A stretch of DNA of 64,000 bases from Micromonospora profundi (GTDB lineage Bacteria > Actinomycetota > Actinomycetes > Mycobacteriales > Micromonosporaceae), in assembly GCF_011927785.1 (NCBI RefSeq), contig NZ_JAATJK010000001.1:1054001-1118000 (forward strand), in the 5' to 3' direction. Of the stretch, positions 44,240 to 52,843 are shown piece by piece. The notes beneath the pieces are model-generated. The model was not told the DNA's origin. It did no database searches and saw only the letters and a program-made list of their open reading frames with translations. Made by a program: the position numbers and the translations under genes. The number at the start of each line of letters is the position of its first letter. Within the stretch, counting starts at the first letter, position 1.

Positions 44240-45159
44240 CGGTGTCCTTCGAGGAGTACGCGGCGTTGGCCCGACAGCTCGCCGAGCAGCGCCGCACCGT
44301 CGAGCGGGACGCCGCCGCCGAGTCCGAACGCCGCCGCGACCTGCACGCCACCGCCGACTACCTGCACCAGCGGTTGACCGCCCAGGGGCACCGCCTCGAC
44401 CAGCTCGGCCGCGCGATCGGCATCGACCAGCCGGCGACCGCCCCTGCCGCCGACCCCGTGTCCGGGTCCGGCCCAGGCCCGGTGGCTGGCTCGGCTCCGG
44501 GGCCGGTTTCTGGCGCGGCCTCGGGTCACGTTCCCGGATCAGGGCTGTCGGCCGGGGACTCCGGCGTCCGGAGCGGGTCGTCCGGGGTGCCCGGACCGGG
44601 GGACGGCGGGTCCGCCGGCGTAGCCGGCCCGTCGGGGCGGTCGGGTGTCGAGGCGTACCCCCAGATGCCTGAGGCGCGGCTGGCGCTGCCGACGGCGGCG
44701 AGCCCGGCGGGCGTCGGGGTGCCGGCGCAGCGCGCGGCGGCGGTCGACCCGGCGATGGAGCTTGAGTTGGCGCGGCGGATGGCCGACGAGGCGGACCGCC
44801 ACGGGCAGCAGGCCGAGTTGCTGGCCCAGCGGCCGGCGCTGCTGCCGACGTGGTCGCCGCTGGCGCGGGCTGTCGCCGTGTACGCCGGCTGCGGGGCGGC
44901 CGCCGGGGTGCTCATGCTGACGCTTGTGCTCGCCTCCGGCGTCGGCCTTGTCGACGGCTTCACGCTCGGCGCGTGGATCTGTGCCGGGCTGCCGGCGCTG
45001 GCGTTCTTCGGCGGTTACCTGGTGCTGGGCCGGTGGGGGAGGCCCCACACGGTGGCCGGCACCCCGCCGCGCTACCTGCCGTTGGGGTTCCTGATCTGCT
45101 TCCTGCTGGTGCCGCTGGGCTACTGCGCCTACCTTCTGCTGTTCCGCGCGCTGCGCTGA
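44236..45159 (+). CDS. Coiled-coil membrane protein, partner of the FtsK-like ATPase
   Basis: The 307-aa protein has an N-terminal coiled coil (about 5-60: LARQLAEQRRTVERDAAAESERRRDL), a long Gly/Pro/Ser/Ala low-complexity linker (about 70-170), a second helical stretch (ELARRMADEADRHGQQAEL) and three or four membrane helices at the end (about 212-305). The GTG at 44236 overlaps the ATPase stop (GTGA). It could anchor the soluble ATPase at the membrane. I do not recognise the family; the pairing is the main clue. Its 3' end overlaps a convergent gene by 31 bp. Confidence 0.7.
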   Translation: MTVSFEEYAALARQLAEQRRTVERDAAAESERRRDLHATADYLHQRLTAQGHRLDQLGRAIGIDQPATAPAADPVSGSGPGPVAGSAPGPVSGAASGHVPGSGLSAGDSGVRSGSSGVPGPGDGGSAGVAGPSGRSGVEAYPQMPEARLALPTAASPAGVGVPAQRAAAVDPAMELELARRMADEADRHGQQAELLAQRPALLPTWSPLARAVAVYAGCGAAAGVLMLTLVLASGVGLVDGFTLGAWICAGLPALAFFGGYLVLGRWGRPHTVAGTPPRYLPLGFLICFLLVPLGYCAYLLLFRALR

Positions 45160-46208
45160 GCGCTCCCAGCCCGCCCCAGCTCGGTCAGCTCCTGATCCAG
45201 CAGGTCAGCCAGTCGCTCGAACCGCGCCAGGTGAGTCTCCCTGGTGATTCCCCGGCTGGGCATCTCGACTGTCATCAACAGGTACAGGTGCAGGCGGTAG
45301 AGGCTGAGTCGCCGCAGAGCGGCCTCGTCGAAGACCACCGGGCCGGGCGCGGCGGCGCGGTAGCCACGCAGGAACGGATGGTCGGGGTCGTCCTCGACCC
45401 GCCGGTACAGCAGTGGAGACACCAGGTCCATGAGCGGATCGCCGAAGAGGAACCGCTCGCCGTCGACAATGCCGCGCAGACGCAGGGTGCCAGCGGCGTC
45501 GGCGTCGGGTTCGGGTTCGGGTTCGGGTTCGGCGAGCAGGTTGCCGTCCCAGCCGTCGAAGTGCAGCAGCGACGGCCGGCGTACCTCATCGAGGGCTGAC
45601 GCGTACCGCTCGGGCAGCTCGCGGATCCGTGCCGGCGAGGTGGGCAGCGGCACGTCCCAGTCCACAGCGTCGGCGAGCAGGCCGTCGAGCATTGCGGCGA
45701 AGGCCTGGCGCCACGTCGCACCGCTGGCCCGGCCGCCGTCGTACCCGTAGCGGTCGCCGCTGACCCGGTGCAGGGCGGCGATGGCGGCGCCGAAGTCGTA
45801 GCGGGCCGGGGCGTCGTCGAGGTGCCGCTCCGACTCCGACCACTCCCAGAGGGACCGTCCCGGCAACAGGCCGCTGACCAGCCACTCGCCGAGGTCCGGA
45901 TCGGTGCCGTGGTGCAGCAGCGGTGGCACCGGCACCTGCGGCGCGTACGTGGCCACCAGGCGGAAGTATCGGGCCTCGGCGCCGCACAGGCCCCGCTCGT
46001 AGCGCAGCAGCGGTGCGTCGGGCGGCGGTGCCACCTTCAACACCACAGCGCGCCCGTCGTCGAGCGCCACCCGCCACACCGTCGCGAAGCCGCCACCTTC
46101 GAGCCGCCCGCAGTCCACCATGCGGCGGTCCGGGCCGAAGGACGCCTCGACATAACGCTGTACCTGAGCGCGGTCCAGCGACCGCTGGGTATGGCTGAGC
46201 CCTTCCAC
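45129..46208 (-). CDS. Aminoglycoside phosphotransferase-fold kinase
   Basis: The 359-aa protein has the APH/choline-kinase fold: GGFATVWRVALDDGRAVVLKVAP (nucleotide loop and Lys), the catalytic loop LLHFDGWDGNLL (HxDxxxxN), and the metal-binding IVDGERFLFGDPLMDL. Such proteins phosphorylate antibiotics, sugars or other small molecules; resistance cannot be assumed. An EPEPEPEPDADA stretch after the catalytic loop is encoded by a GGGTTC repeat on the plus strand. The 3' end overlaps the preceding gene tail-to-tail. Confidence 0.82.
   Translation of the reverse strand: MEGLSHTQRSLDRAQVQRYVEASFGPDRRMVDCGRLEGGGFATVWRVALDDGRAVVLKVAPPPDAPLLRYERGLCGAEARYFRLVATYAPQVPVPPLLHHGTDPDLGEWLVSGLLPGRSLWEWSESERHLDDAPARYDFGAAIAALHRVSGDRYGYDGGRASGATWRQAFAAMLDGLLADAVDWDVPLPTSPARIRELPERYASALDEVRRPSLLHFDGWDGNLLAEPEPEPEPDADAAGTLRLRGIVDGERFLFGDPLMDLVSPLLYRRVEDDPDHPFLRGYRAAAPGPVVFDEAALRRLSLYRLHLYLLMTVEMPSRGITRETHLARFERLADLLDQELTELGRAGSAQRSARNSRR
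45507..45530 (+). repeat. Four-copy GGGTTC microsatellite within the kinase gene
   Basis: Four perfect GGGTTC units encode alternating Glu-Pro on the minus strand. Because the unit is 6 bp, copy change keeps the frame, so only the length of the Glu-Pro linker would vary. Confidence 0.85.
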
Positions 46209-46396
46209 CTGTCGTCCCCGTCTCCCCGTCGTGACGCCCGCCAGAGTGCCAGAACCGCCGGCGAACCATCGCCCCGCTGCCGTCGGTCCCGCATTGACGC
46301 TGTCGGATAGGTGTCACCGCGCGTGGCGAGGGCTGTGCAGCGCCGTGATCTTCCCTATCCTGACGTGTTCACCGATGGCTAGCGACGTGGAGTGTC

Positions 46397-49300
46397 GTGG
46401 ATCCTCGACAGGTACGACGTCTGGCAGAGCAGTCCGCCAACTTCGGGTTTCTCAAGGAGCACCCGCTACTGGTCTGGTACGGAGCGGGTGCTGAGCTGCT
46501 CGTTTATGTCGACGCCCAGGCCGCGATGTTCAAGATCCGTGCCTTCGGTGACGAGTTGGCCAAGGATCTCGTCCGCCGCACCGGTGCGAAGCCGCAGAAG
46601 AACGACTTCTACCACCGGGTTCAAGCGCTGTATAGCGACGGCACCCTGGTCGCGGAGACCTATCACGCGTTCGACCGCCTTCGTGATCAGGGCAACAAGG
46701 CCGTACACGATCATCTGGGTGAGGTACGTGCGGCGCTCGACATGCTGCGCACCTGCTTCGAGCTGGGCGTCTGGTTCCACCGGGCGTTGACCGGCGACAG
46801 GACTGCGCTTGGTTTCGTGCCGCCGTCTCCGCCGCCCCGTCAGGTGTCGCAGAGCATCGCGGACGGGCTCCAGGCGGAGATCCAGCGTTACAAGGACGAG
46901 CTGGCACAGACCAAGCTCCTGCTGGAGGGCAAGGCGTCGCTGGCGCAGGCCCAGGCCGATGCGATGGTCGCCGCGGATCGTGCCGTTCGCGATGCCGATG
47001 CCCGTCGTGATCAGGCCGCCGCCCTGGTGGCGAGCTTGGCACCGTCCGCCGAGGCGGAGCAGGCGGCGCTCGACAGCAAGGGGACACCGAAAGTCTCGGC
47101 CGCTCGCCGGGAGGAGTTCATCGCCCGCGCGCGTCGCGCCTCACACGAACCGCTCAACGAGATGCAAACCCGGGTCGAGATCGACCGGCAGTTGGGCGCC
47201 GCCGGCTGGATCGTCCAGGACGAGGCCCAGATCAATCTGTACGCGGGGACCGGCGTCGCCGTCCGCGAGGTGACCCTGGCGACTGGTCGGGCCGATTATC
47301 TGCTCTACGTCAACCAGCGGCTGGTCGGCGTGATCGAGGCCAAGCGGGAGGGGACCGCGCCGCGTGGCGTCGAGGCGCAACTCGACCGCTACCTCAACGG
47401 TCTCACTGCCGAGCAGAAGCTCGCTGCGTGGCACCGGAACGACCCGCTGCCCTTCGGCTATGTCGCTACGGGCACCGAGACGGCTTTCGTCAACCGGCTC
47501 GACCCGTTTCCACGTACCCGTGAGGTCTTTGCCTTTCACCGGCCCGAGACGTTCGCGCGGTGGATGCGGGAGGCCGACGACGATCCGGCGGCACCGACGT
47601 TGCGGGCCCGGCTGCGGCGGATGCCGGCGCTGGACCGCCTGGGCCTGCGGCCCGCTCAGGTGGACGCCATCGACGGTCTGGAACGTTCGCTCGCCGAGGA
47701 TCGGCCGCGCTCGCTGATCCAGATGGCGACAGGTGCCGGCAAGACGTTCACAGCGGTCACCAGCAGCTACCGGCTGCTCAAGCACGCCCGCGCCACCCGG
47801 ATTCTGTTCCTCGTCGACCGCAACAACCTCGGCAAACAGACCCTTCGGGAGTACGCGGGCTACCAGACCCCGGACGACGGGCGGAAGTTCACCGAACTGC
47901 ACAACGTCGACCGGCTCTCCGGTGCCGGCATGCTCGACTCATCCGCCGTGGTCATCTCCACCATTCAGCGGCTCTACGGCGCGCTGCGCGGCGACGACCT
48001 GCCGGACCCCGACCTCGACGACCGGGCGTACGACGACTACGAGTTGGACGAGCCGGCCGAGGTCGCCTACAACCGACAGCTCCCGCCGGAGACTTTCGAC
48101 CTCATCGTGGTCGACGAGTGTCACCGCTCGATCTACGGCAAGTGGCGGGGCGTCATCGAGTACTTCGATGCCTTCGTGGTCGGGCTGACCGCGACGCCGG
48201 TCAAACAGACGCTGGGTTTCTTCCAGCAGAACCTGGTCTCCGAGTACACCTACGAGCAGGCGGTCGCCGACGGGGTGAACGTCAGCTTCGACGTGTACCG
48301 GATCAAGACGGAGATCACCGAGAAGGGCGCCGACATCGAGGCTGGTACGGTCGTGCCGCTGCGTGACCGCCGCACCCGGGCCGAGCGCTACCAGGAGCTG
48401 GAAGACGACTTCACGTACGGCGGCAGCCAGGTCGGGCGGTCGGTCATCTCGAAAGGGCAGCTCAAGCTGGTGCTGGAAACCTTCCGGGAGAAGCTGTTCA
48501 CGGAGATCTTCCCTGGCCGCTCGACCGTGCCCAAGACGCTGATCTTCGCGCGGGACGACAACCACGCCGAGGAAATCGTGCAGATGGTGCGGCTCGTCTT
48601 CGGGCGGGGCAACGACTTCGCCGCGAAGATCACGTACGCCTCGCGTAAGGGTGGCGACAACCCGGACACCCTCATCCAGGCGTTCCGCAACAGCCCGGAG
48701 CTGCGCATCGCGGTTACCGTCGACATGATCGCCACTGGCACCGACGTACGCCCATTGGAGTGCGTCTTCTTCCTCCGGCCGGTCCGCAGCGCCACCTACT
48801 TCGAGCAGATGAAAGGGCGTGGCGCTCGCACCATCGACGCCGCCGAGTTCCAGGCCGTCACCCCTGACGCCGAGGTGAAGGACCGGTTCGTCATCGTCGA
48901 CGCGGTGGGCGTCACCGAAGCCGATCTGGACGAGGCGGTGCCGCTGCAACGGCACACGGAACGGCAGATCTCACTGCGCGACCTGCTCAAGAAGGCAGGC
49001 ACCCTGACCGCCGACTCAGACGAGGTAGCCACCCTCGCCGCCCGGCTGGCAAGGCTGGAGCAGCAGCTGACCGACGACGAGCGCGCGGAGCTGGCGGCCC
49101 TCGCCGACCAGCCGCTCACCGGCATCGTGCGGGGCTTGGTCGACGCGGTCGCCCCCGAGCAGCTCAACCCCGCCAAGGAAGCCGGCCCGGACGCCGTACG
49201 CGACCTGCTGGCCGGGGCGCTGCGTCCGCTTGCCGCGAACCCGGCGCTGCGCGAACGCATCCTGGAGATCCGCCGCGCGCACGACATCACCATCGACGAG

Positions 49301-49888
49301 GTGAACGCCGACAAGCTCATCTCGGCGGCCGGCGTGCCGCCCGAGGAACGCGCCCAGGTCACCGTCAAGAGCTGGCACGACTATCTGGAGGAGCACCGGG
49401 ACGAGATCACCGCTTTGCAGGTCTTCTACGAAGGGCGGGGGAGAGTCGGGTACGCCCAGCTCAAAGAACTGGCGGCGCGGATCGCCCGGCCGCCGCAGGC
49501 GTGGACGCCCGAGTCCTTGTGGAAGTCGTACGTGCTGCTCGGCCGCACCGCCGAGGCGTCCGGCAGCAGGGGAGTGACCGACCTTGTCAGCCTTATCAGG
49601 TATGAGTTGGGGCTCGACCAGGAGCTGCGCCCGTACCGCAGCCTTGTCGAGGAGCGCTTCCGTGGGTGGCTGCTCCGGCAGGAACAGTCAGGCGCTACGT
49701 TCACTGCCGACCAGGCGTGGTGGCTGGAGAGGATCAAGGACGTGATAGCGGTCAGCGTGGAGATCACCCCCGACGATCTGGAGGGCGCGCCGTTCAGCGA
49801 GCGGGGCGGGATCGACGGGTACGCGGGCGCGTTCGGCAAGCGCGCCGAGCCATTACTGAACGAGCTGAACCAGGAGCTGTCCGCGTGA
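46397..49888 (+). CDS. hsdR: Type I restriction enzyme, R (motor/nuclease) subunit
   Basis: The 1163-aa EcoEI-like HsdR has an N-terminal DUF4145-like segment (1-120), a helical spacer, then the PD-(D/E)XK nuclease (GRADYLLYVNQRLVGVIEAK, ending near 315). The SF2 helicase shows Walker A MATGAGKT (about 442-449), VVDECHRS (about 570-577), GLTATP and MKGRGART. The C-terminal EcoEI_R_C region spans about 960-1160. It translocates and cuts unmodified DNA with HsdS and HsdM. GTG 46397 is the start; TATCCT near 46354 may be the -10. The stop overlaps hsdS (GTGA). Confidence 0.95.
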   Translation: MDPRQVRRLAEQSANFGFLKEHPLLVWYGAGAELLVYVDAQAAMFKIRAFGDELAKDLVRRTGAKPQKNDFYHRVQALYSDGTLVAETYHAFDRLRDQGNKAVHDHLGEVRAALDMLRTCFELGVWFHRALTGDRTALGFVPPSPPPRQVSQSIADGLQAEIQRYKDELAQTKLLLEGKASLAQAQADAMVAADRAVRDADARRDQAAALVASLAPSAEAEQAALDSKGTPKVSAARREEFIARARRASHEPLNEMQTRVEIDRQLGAAGWIVQDEAQINLYAGTGVAVREVTLATGRADYLLYVNQRLVGVIEAKREGTAPRGVEAQLDRYLNGLTAEQKLAAWHRNDPLPFGYVATGTETAFVNRLDPFPRTREVFAFHRPETFARWMREADDDPAAPTLRARLRRMPALDRLGLRPAQVDAIDGLERSLAEDRPRSLIQMATGAGKTFTAVTSSYRLLKHARATRILFLVDRNNLGKQTLREYAGYQTPDDGRKFTELHNVDRLSGAGMLDSSAVVISTIQRLYGALRGDDLPDPDLDDRAYDDYELDEPAEVAYNRQLPPETFDLIVVDECHRSIYGKWRGVIEYFDAFVVGLTATPVKQTLGFFQQNLVSEYTYEQAVADGVNVSFDVYRIKTEITEKGADIEAGTVVPLRDRRTRAERYQELEDDFTYGGSQVGRSVISKGQLKLVLETFREKLFTEIFPGRSTVPKTLIFARDDNHAEEIVQMVRLVFGRGNDFAAKITYASRKGGDNPDTLIQAFRNSPELRIAVTVDMIATGTDVRPLECVFFLRPVRSATYFEQMKGRGARTIDAAEFQAVTPDAEVKDRFVIVDAVGVTEADLDEAVPLQRHTERQISLRDLLKKAGTLTADSDEVATLAARLARLEQQLTDDERAELAALADQPLTGIVRGLVDAVAPEQLNPAKEAGPDAVRDLLAGALRPLAANPALRERILEIRRAHDITIDEVNADKLISAAGVPPEERAQVTVKSWHDYLEEHRDEITALQVFYEGRGRVGYAQLKELAARIARPPQAWTPESLWKSYVLLGRTAEASGSRGVTDLVSLIRYELGLDQELRPYRSLVEERFRGWLLRQEQSGATFTADQAWWLERIKDVIAVSVEITPDDLEGAPFSERGGIDGYAGAFGKRAEPLLNELNQELSA

Positions 49889-51282
49889 CCGACCTGCCCA
49901 AGGGCTGGGCTCAGGTGACGCTCGGTGAGGTTGCGCTGTCGGTGAAGAACGGCATCTTTGTATCCAGGCCCGGGACTCAACCAGACGGCGTCCCAATCCT
50001 TCGGGTCAGCGCTGTCCGACCAGGGTCGTTGCAGCTGGACGACGTTCGTTACACCGGCATGGATCGCGACTCTCTCGCCCAGTCTGATGCCCTGCTCGCA
50101 TCTGGCGATCTCCTCTTCACGCGCTATAACGGGAACATTGATTACGTTGGCGCTTGCGCTGTGGTGCCAGACACTGCGAGGGCCCTCACCTACCCGGATA
50201 AACTAATCCGTGTTCGAGTTGATGCCGAACTTGCCGATCCGTTTTACATCGGATACGCGTTCGAAAGTCCGCAAGTCCGATCATTCGTGCGTTCGGTTGC
50301 GCGCACTACCGCCGGCCAGGCTGGCATCTCCGGCTCAAGCCTGAAGTCAGTGCCAATTCTGTTGCCGCCCCTCGCCGAGCAGCGCCGTATCGTTGCCGAT
50401 CTTGGTGCCTTTTTAGCCCACCTTAAAAGGGGGCGCGATGCGGTAACCTCCGCCGAAGGTCGGGTTTTTATCCTGCGAAAGGCGCACCTTCGAGAGCTTA
50501 GGGACCGAGCAGTCGCGGCCGGCGGCGTACTCACTCGAATAGGTGCGATAGCCGATACGTCGCTTGGGAAGATGCTTGACTCAGCTAGAAATCAAGGTGA
50601 GCCGACTCCATATCTTCGTAACATAAATGTCCGATGGGGCCACATAGATCTAACTCAGGTCTCCACCGTGCCCATGTCGGCTGACGAGCGGCTGCGCTTC
50701 AACCTACTTCCGGGCGACTTGTTGCTGTGCGAAGGCGGTGAGCCGGGGCGATGTGCTGTTTGGAGTGGGGAGGTAGCGACCATGACCTACCAAAAGGCTC
50801 TTCATAGACTTCGCGTGCGGCCGGGACTGGAGCCCCAATGGTTGGCGCTGGCTCTTGAAGAAGCGGTGCTTAACAAGCGCACAGCTCATCTTGAAACCGG
50901 CTCTACAATTAAGCACCTACCTCAGGAAAAGCTGCGACAAGTTGAGGTTGTCGTTCCGGATATCGAAATTCAACGGCGACTTGTAAGCGAGTTTGCGGCC
51001 ATCGAGAGCGGGATTGATGCAGTCGTTAAAGCTTGTCGGGAAGCTAAGAGTCGGGGCGAAATCTTGAAGCGGATGCTTCTCGCGGCGACCTTGGCGGGGC
51101 GGCTTTGGTCGCAGAATTCCAACGATGTGCCGGCGTCGGAGCTGCTCGCGCGCATCAAGGCCAAACGAGCAGCCGCATTGCCAAAGCAGAAGACGCGCTC
51201 CCGGCGTACCCAGAGAGAGTTGGCGGCTCCGCCGACCAGGGTGACCGGCGACGACTACCAGCAGGAGGCACTGCCGCTGTGA
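49885..51282 (+). CDS. hsdS: Type I restriction-modification specificity subunit
   Basis: HsdS (465 aa) recognises the bipartite DNA target. Two target-recognition domains are visible, each ending in a conserved region and helix: first TRD to about residue 155 (SLKSVPILLPPLAEQRRIVADL, then helix), second to about 365 (LRQVEVVVPDIEIQRRLVSEF, then helix). Codon and base use shift: roughly the first 70 and last 170 bases are GC-rich like the host, while the middle is clearly more AT-rich, suggesting swapped TRDs. The GTG overlaps hsdR and the stop overlaps hsdM. The recognition sequence cannot be deduced. Confidence 0.93.
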   Translation: MTDLPKGWAQVTLGEVALSVKNGIFVSRPGTQPDGVPILRVSAVRPGSLQLDDVRYTGMDRDSLAQSDALLASGDLLFTRYNGNIDYVGACAVVPDTARALTYPDKLIRVRVDAELADPFYIGYAFESPQVRSFVRSVARTTAGQAGISGSSLKSVPILLPPLAEQRRIVADLGAFLAHLKRGRDAVTSAEGRVFILRKAHLRELRDRAVAAGGVLTRIGAIADTSLGKMLDSARNQGEPTPYLRNINVRWGHIDLTQVSTVPMSADERLRFNLLPGDLLLCEGGEPGRCAVWSGEVATMTYQKALHRLRVRPGLEPQWLALALEEAVLNKRTAHLETGSTIKHLPQEKLRQVEVVVPDIEIQRRLVSEFAAIESGIDAVVKACREAKSRGEILKRMLLAATLAGRLWSQNSNDVPASELLARIKAKRAAALPKQKTRSRRTQRELAAPPTRVTGDDYQQEALPL

Positions 51283-52802
51283 GCACTCTGGATTCTCGCC
51301 GGTTGGTGCAGAAGCTGTGGAACTACTGCGACGTGCTGCGTGACGACGGTGTCTCGACCATCGACTACGTGGAGCAGTTGACGTTCCTGCTCTTCCTCAA
51401 GATGGCCGACGAGCGGGCCAATCGATCGATCCGACCGGAGCAGATCGTGCCCGACGAGCTGAGCTGGCAGACGCTGCTCGATTCCGAGGGCAAGAAGCTT
51501 GAGGCCCAGTACCGGAACGTTCTCGAAGAGCTGGCCCTGGAAGGCGGCACCCTGGGCACGATCTTCCGCAAGGCACAGAACAAGATCCAGGACCCGGCGA
51601 AGCTCAAGCGGCTCATCGTCGACCTGATCGACAAGGAGGAGTGGTCCAGCACCGGGGTAGACGTCAAGGGCGATGCCTACGAGGAGCTGCTCGCCAAGGG
51701 TGCCGAGGACGCCAAGTCGGGTGCCGGGCAGTACTTCACCCCACGTGCGCTGACTGCCGCCATGGTCGACTGCATGCAACCCACCCCCGATGACACCATC
51801 ACCGACCCGGCGTGCGGTACCGGCGGCTTCCTGCTCGCCGCGTTCGATTTCATCCAGCAGCACCACGGCAGTGACCTGACCCCGGACCAGCGGCGGCGGC
51901 TCGCCAACGGCGCGATCACCGGCACGGAATTGGTCGACGGCACCGCACGGCTGGCCGCGATGAACATGCTGCTGCACGGCATCGGCACCCCCAGTGGCGA
52001 TTCTCTGATCACCATCGGGGATGCGCTCGGCAAGGAGCCGGACCGCCGCTACAGTCTGGTCCTCGCGAACCCGCCGTTCGGCCGTAGCTCCTCGATCCGG
52101 ATGATTGGCGAGGACGGCCGCTCCACGCGTGAAGAGCGGGAGATCGAGCGGAACGACTTCTGGGCCACCACCGCCAACAAGCAGCTCAACTTCGTCCAGC
52201 ACATCGCCTCGCTGCTGGAGATCGACGGTCGGGCCGCGGTTGTCCTGCCGGACAACGTGCTCTTCGAGGGCGGCGCGGGGGAGACGATCCGCCGCCGACT
52301 GCTCAAGCAGTACGACCTGCACACCATGCTGCGCCTGCCCACCGGCATCTTCTACGCCGGTGGGGTTAAGGCTAACGTGCTCTTCTTCGAGCGCAAGCGC
52401 GCCCGCGAGGAGCCGTGGACGCAGAAACTGTGGGTGTACGACTTCCGCACCAACCAGCACTTCACTCTCAAGCAGAACCCGCTACGTCGTGAACATCTCC
52501 AGGATTTCGTCGACTGCTACCTGCCGGGCAAGGACCGCGCCGAGCGGGTCGAAACCGAGCGGTTCCGGCCCTTCTCCTACGAGGAGTTGATCGCCCGCGA
52601 CAAGGTGAACCTCGACATCACCTGGCTCAAGGACGCGTCCCTGGAGGACGCCGACGCCCTGCTGCCGCCAGAAGTCATCGCGCAGGAGATCGTCGAGGAC
52701 CTGGAGTCGGCGCTTCGTGAGTTCGCCGCCATCGCTGAGGCTCTCGGTGCGGCCGGAGCCGGAGGAGATGCTGCCCCCGCCCGGCCAGCATCGCTGGATT
52801 AA
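51279..52802 (+). CDS. hsdM: Type I restriction-modification methyltransferase subunit
   Basis: HsdM (507 aa) methylates adenine in the HsdS target. An N-terminal helical HsdM_N domain (1-130) precedes the N6-MTase domain, with AdoMet motif DPACGTGGF (176-184) and catalytic NPPF (264-267). KGDAYEELL and GQYFTPRALTAAMV are typical. GTG 51279 overlaps the hsdS stop (GTGA). The order R-S-M is a less common arrangement. The GC-rich codon use matches hsdR and contrasts with hsdS. Confidence 0.95.
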   Translation: MSTLDSRRLVQKLWNYCDVLRDDGVSTIDYVEQLTFLLFLKMADERANRSIRPEQIVPDELSWQTLLDSEGKKLEAQYRNVLEELALEGGTLGTIFRKAQNKIQDPAKLKRLIVDLIDKEEWSSTGVDVKGDAYEELLAKGAEDAKSGAGQYFTPRALTAAMVDCMQPTPDDTITDPACGTGGFLLAAFDFIQQHHGSDLTPDQRRRLANGAITGTELVDGTARLAAMNMLLHGIGTPSGDSLITIGDALGKEPDRRYSLVLANPPFGRSSSIRMIGEDGRSTREEREIERNDFWATTANKQLNFVQHIASLLEIDGRAAVVLPDNVLFEGGAGETIRRRLLKQYDLHTMLRLPTGIFYAGGVKANVLFFERKRAREEPWTQKLWVYDFRTNQHFTLKQNPLRREHLQDFVDCYLPGKDRAERVETERFRPFSYEELIARDKVNLDITWLKDASLEDADALLPPEVIAQEIVEDLESALREFAAIAEALGAAGAGGDAAPARPASLD

Positions 52803-52843
52803 CCAACGTTGCCAGTGATCGAGCTAGCATAGAAGGGCGCCGG

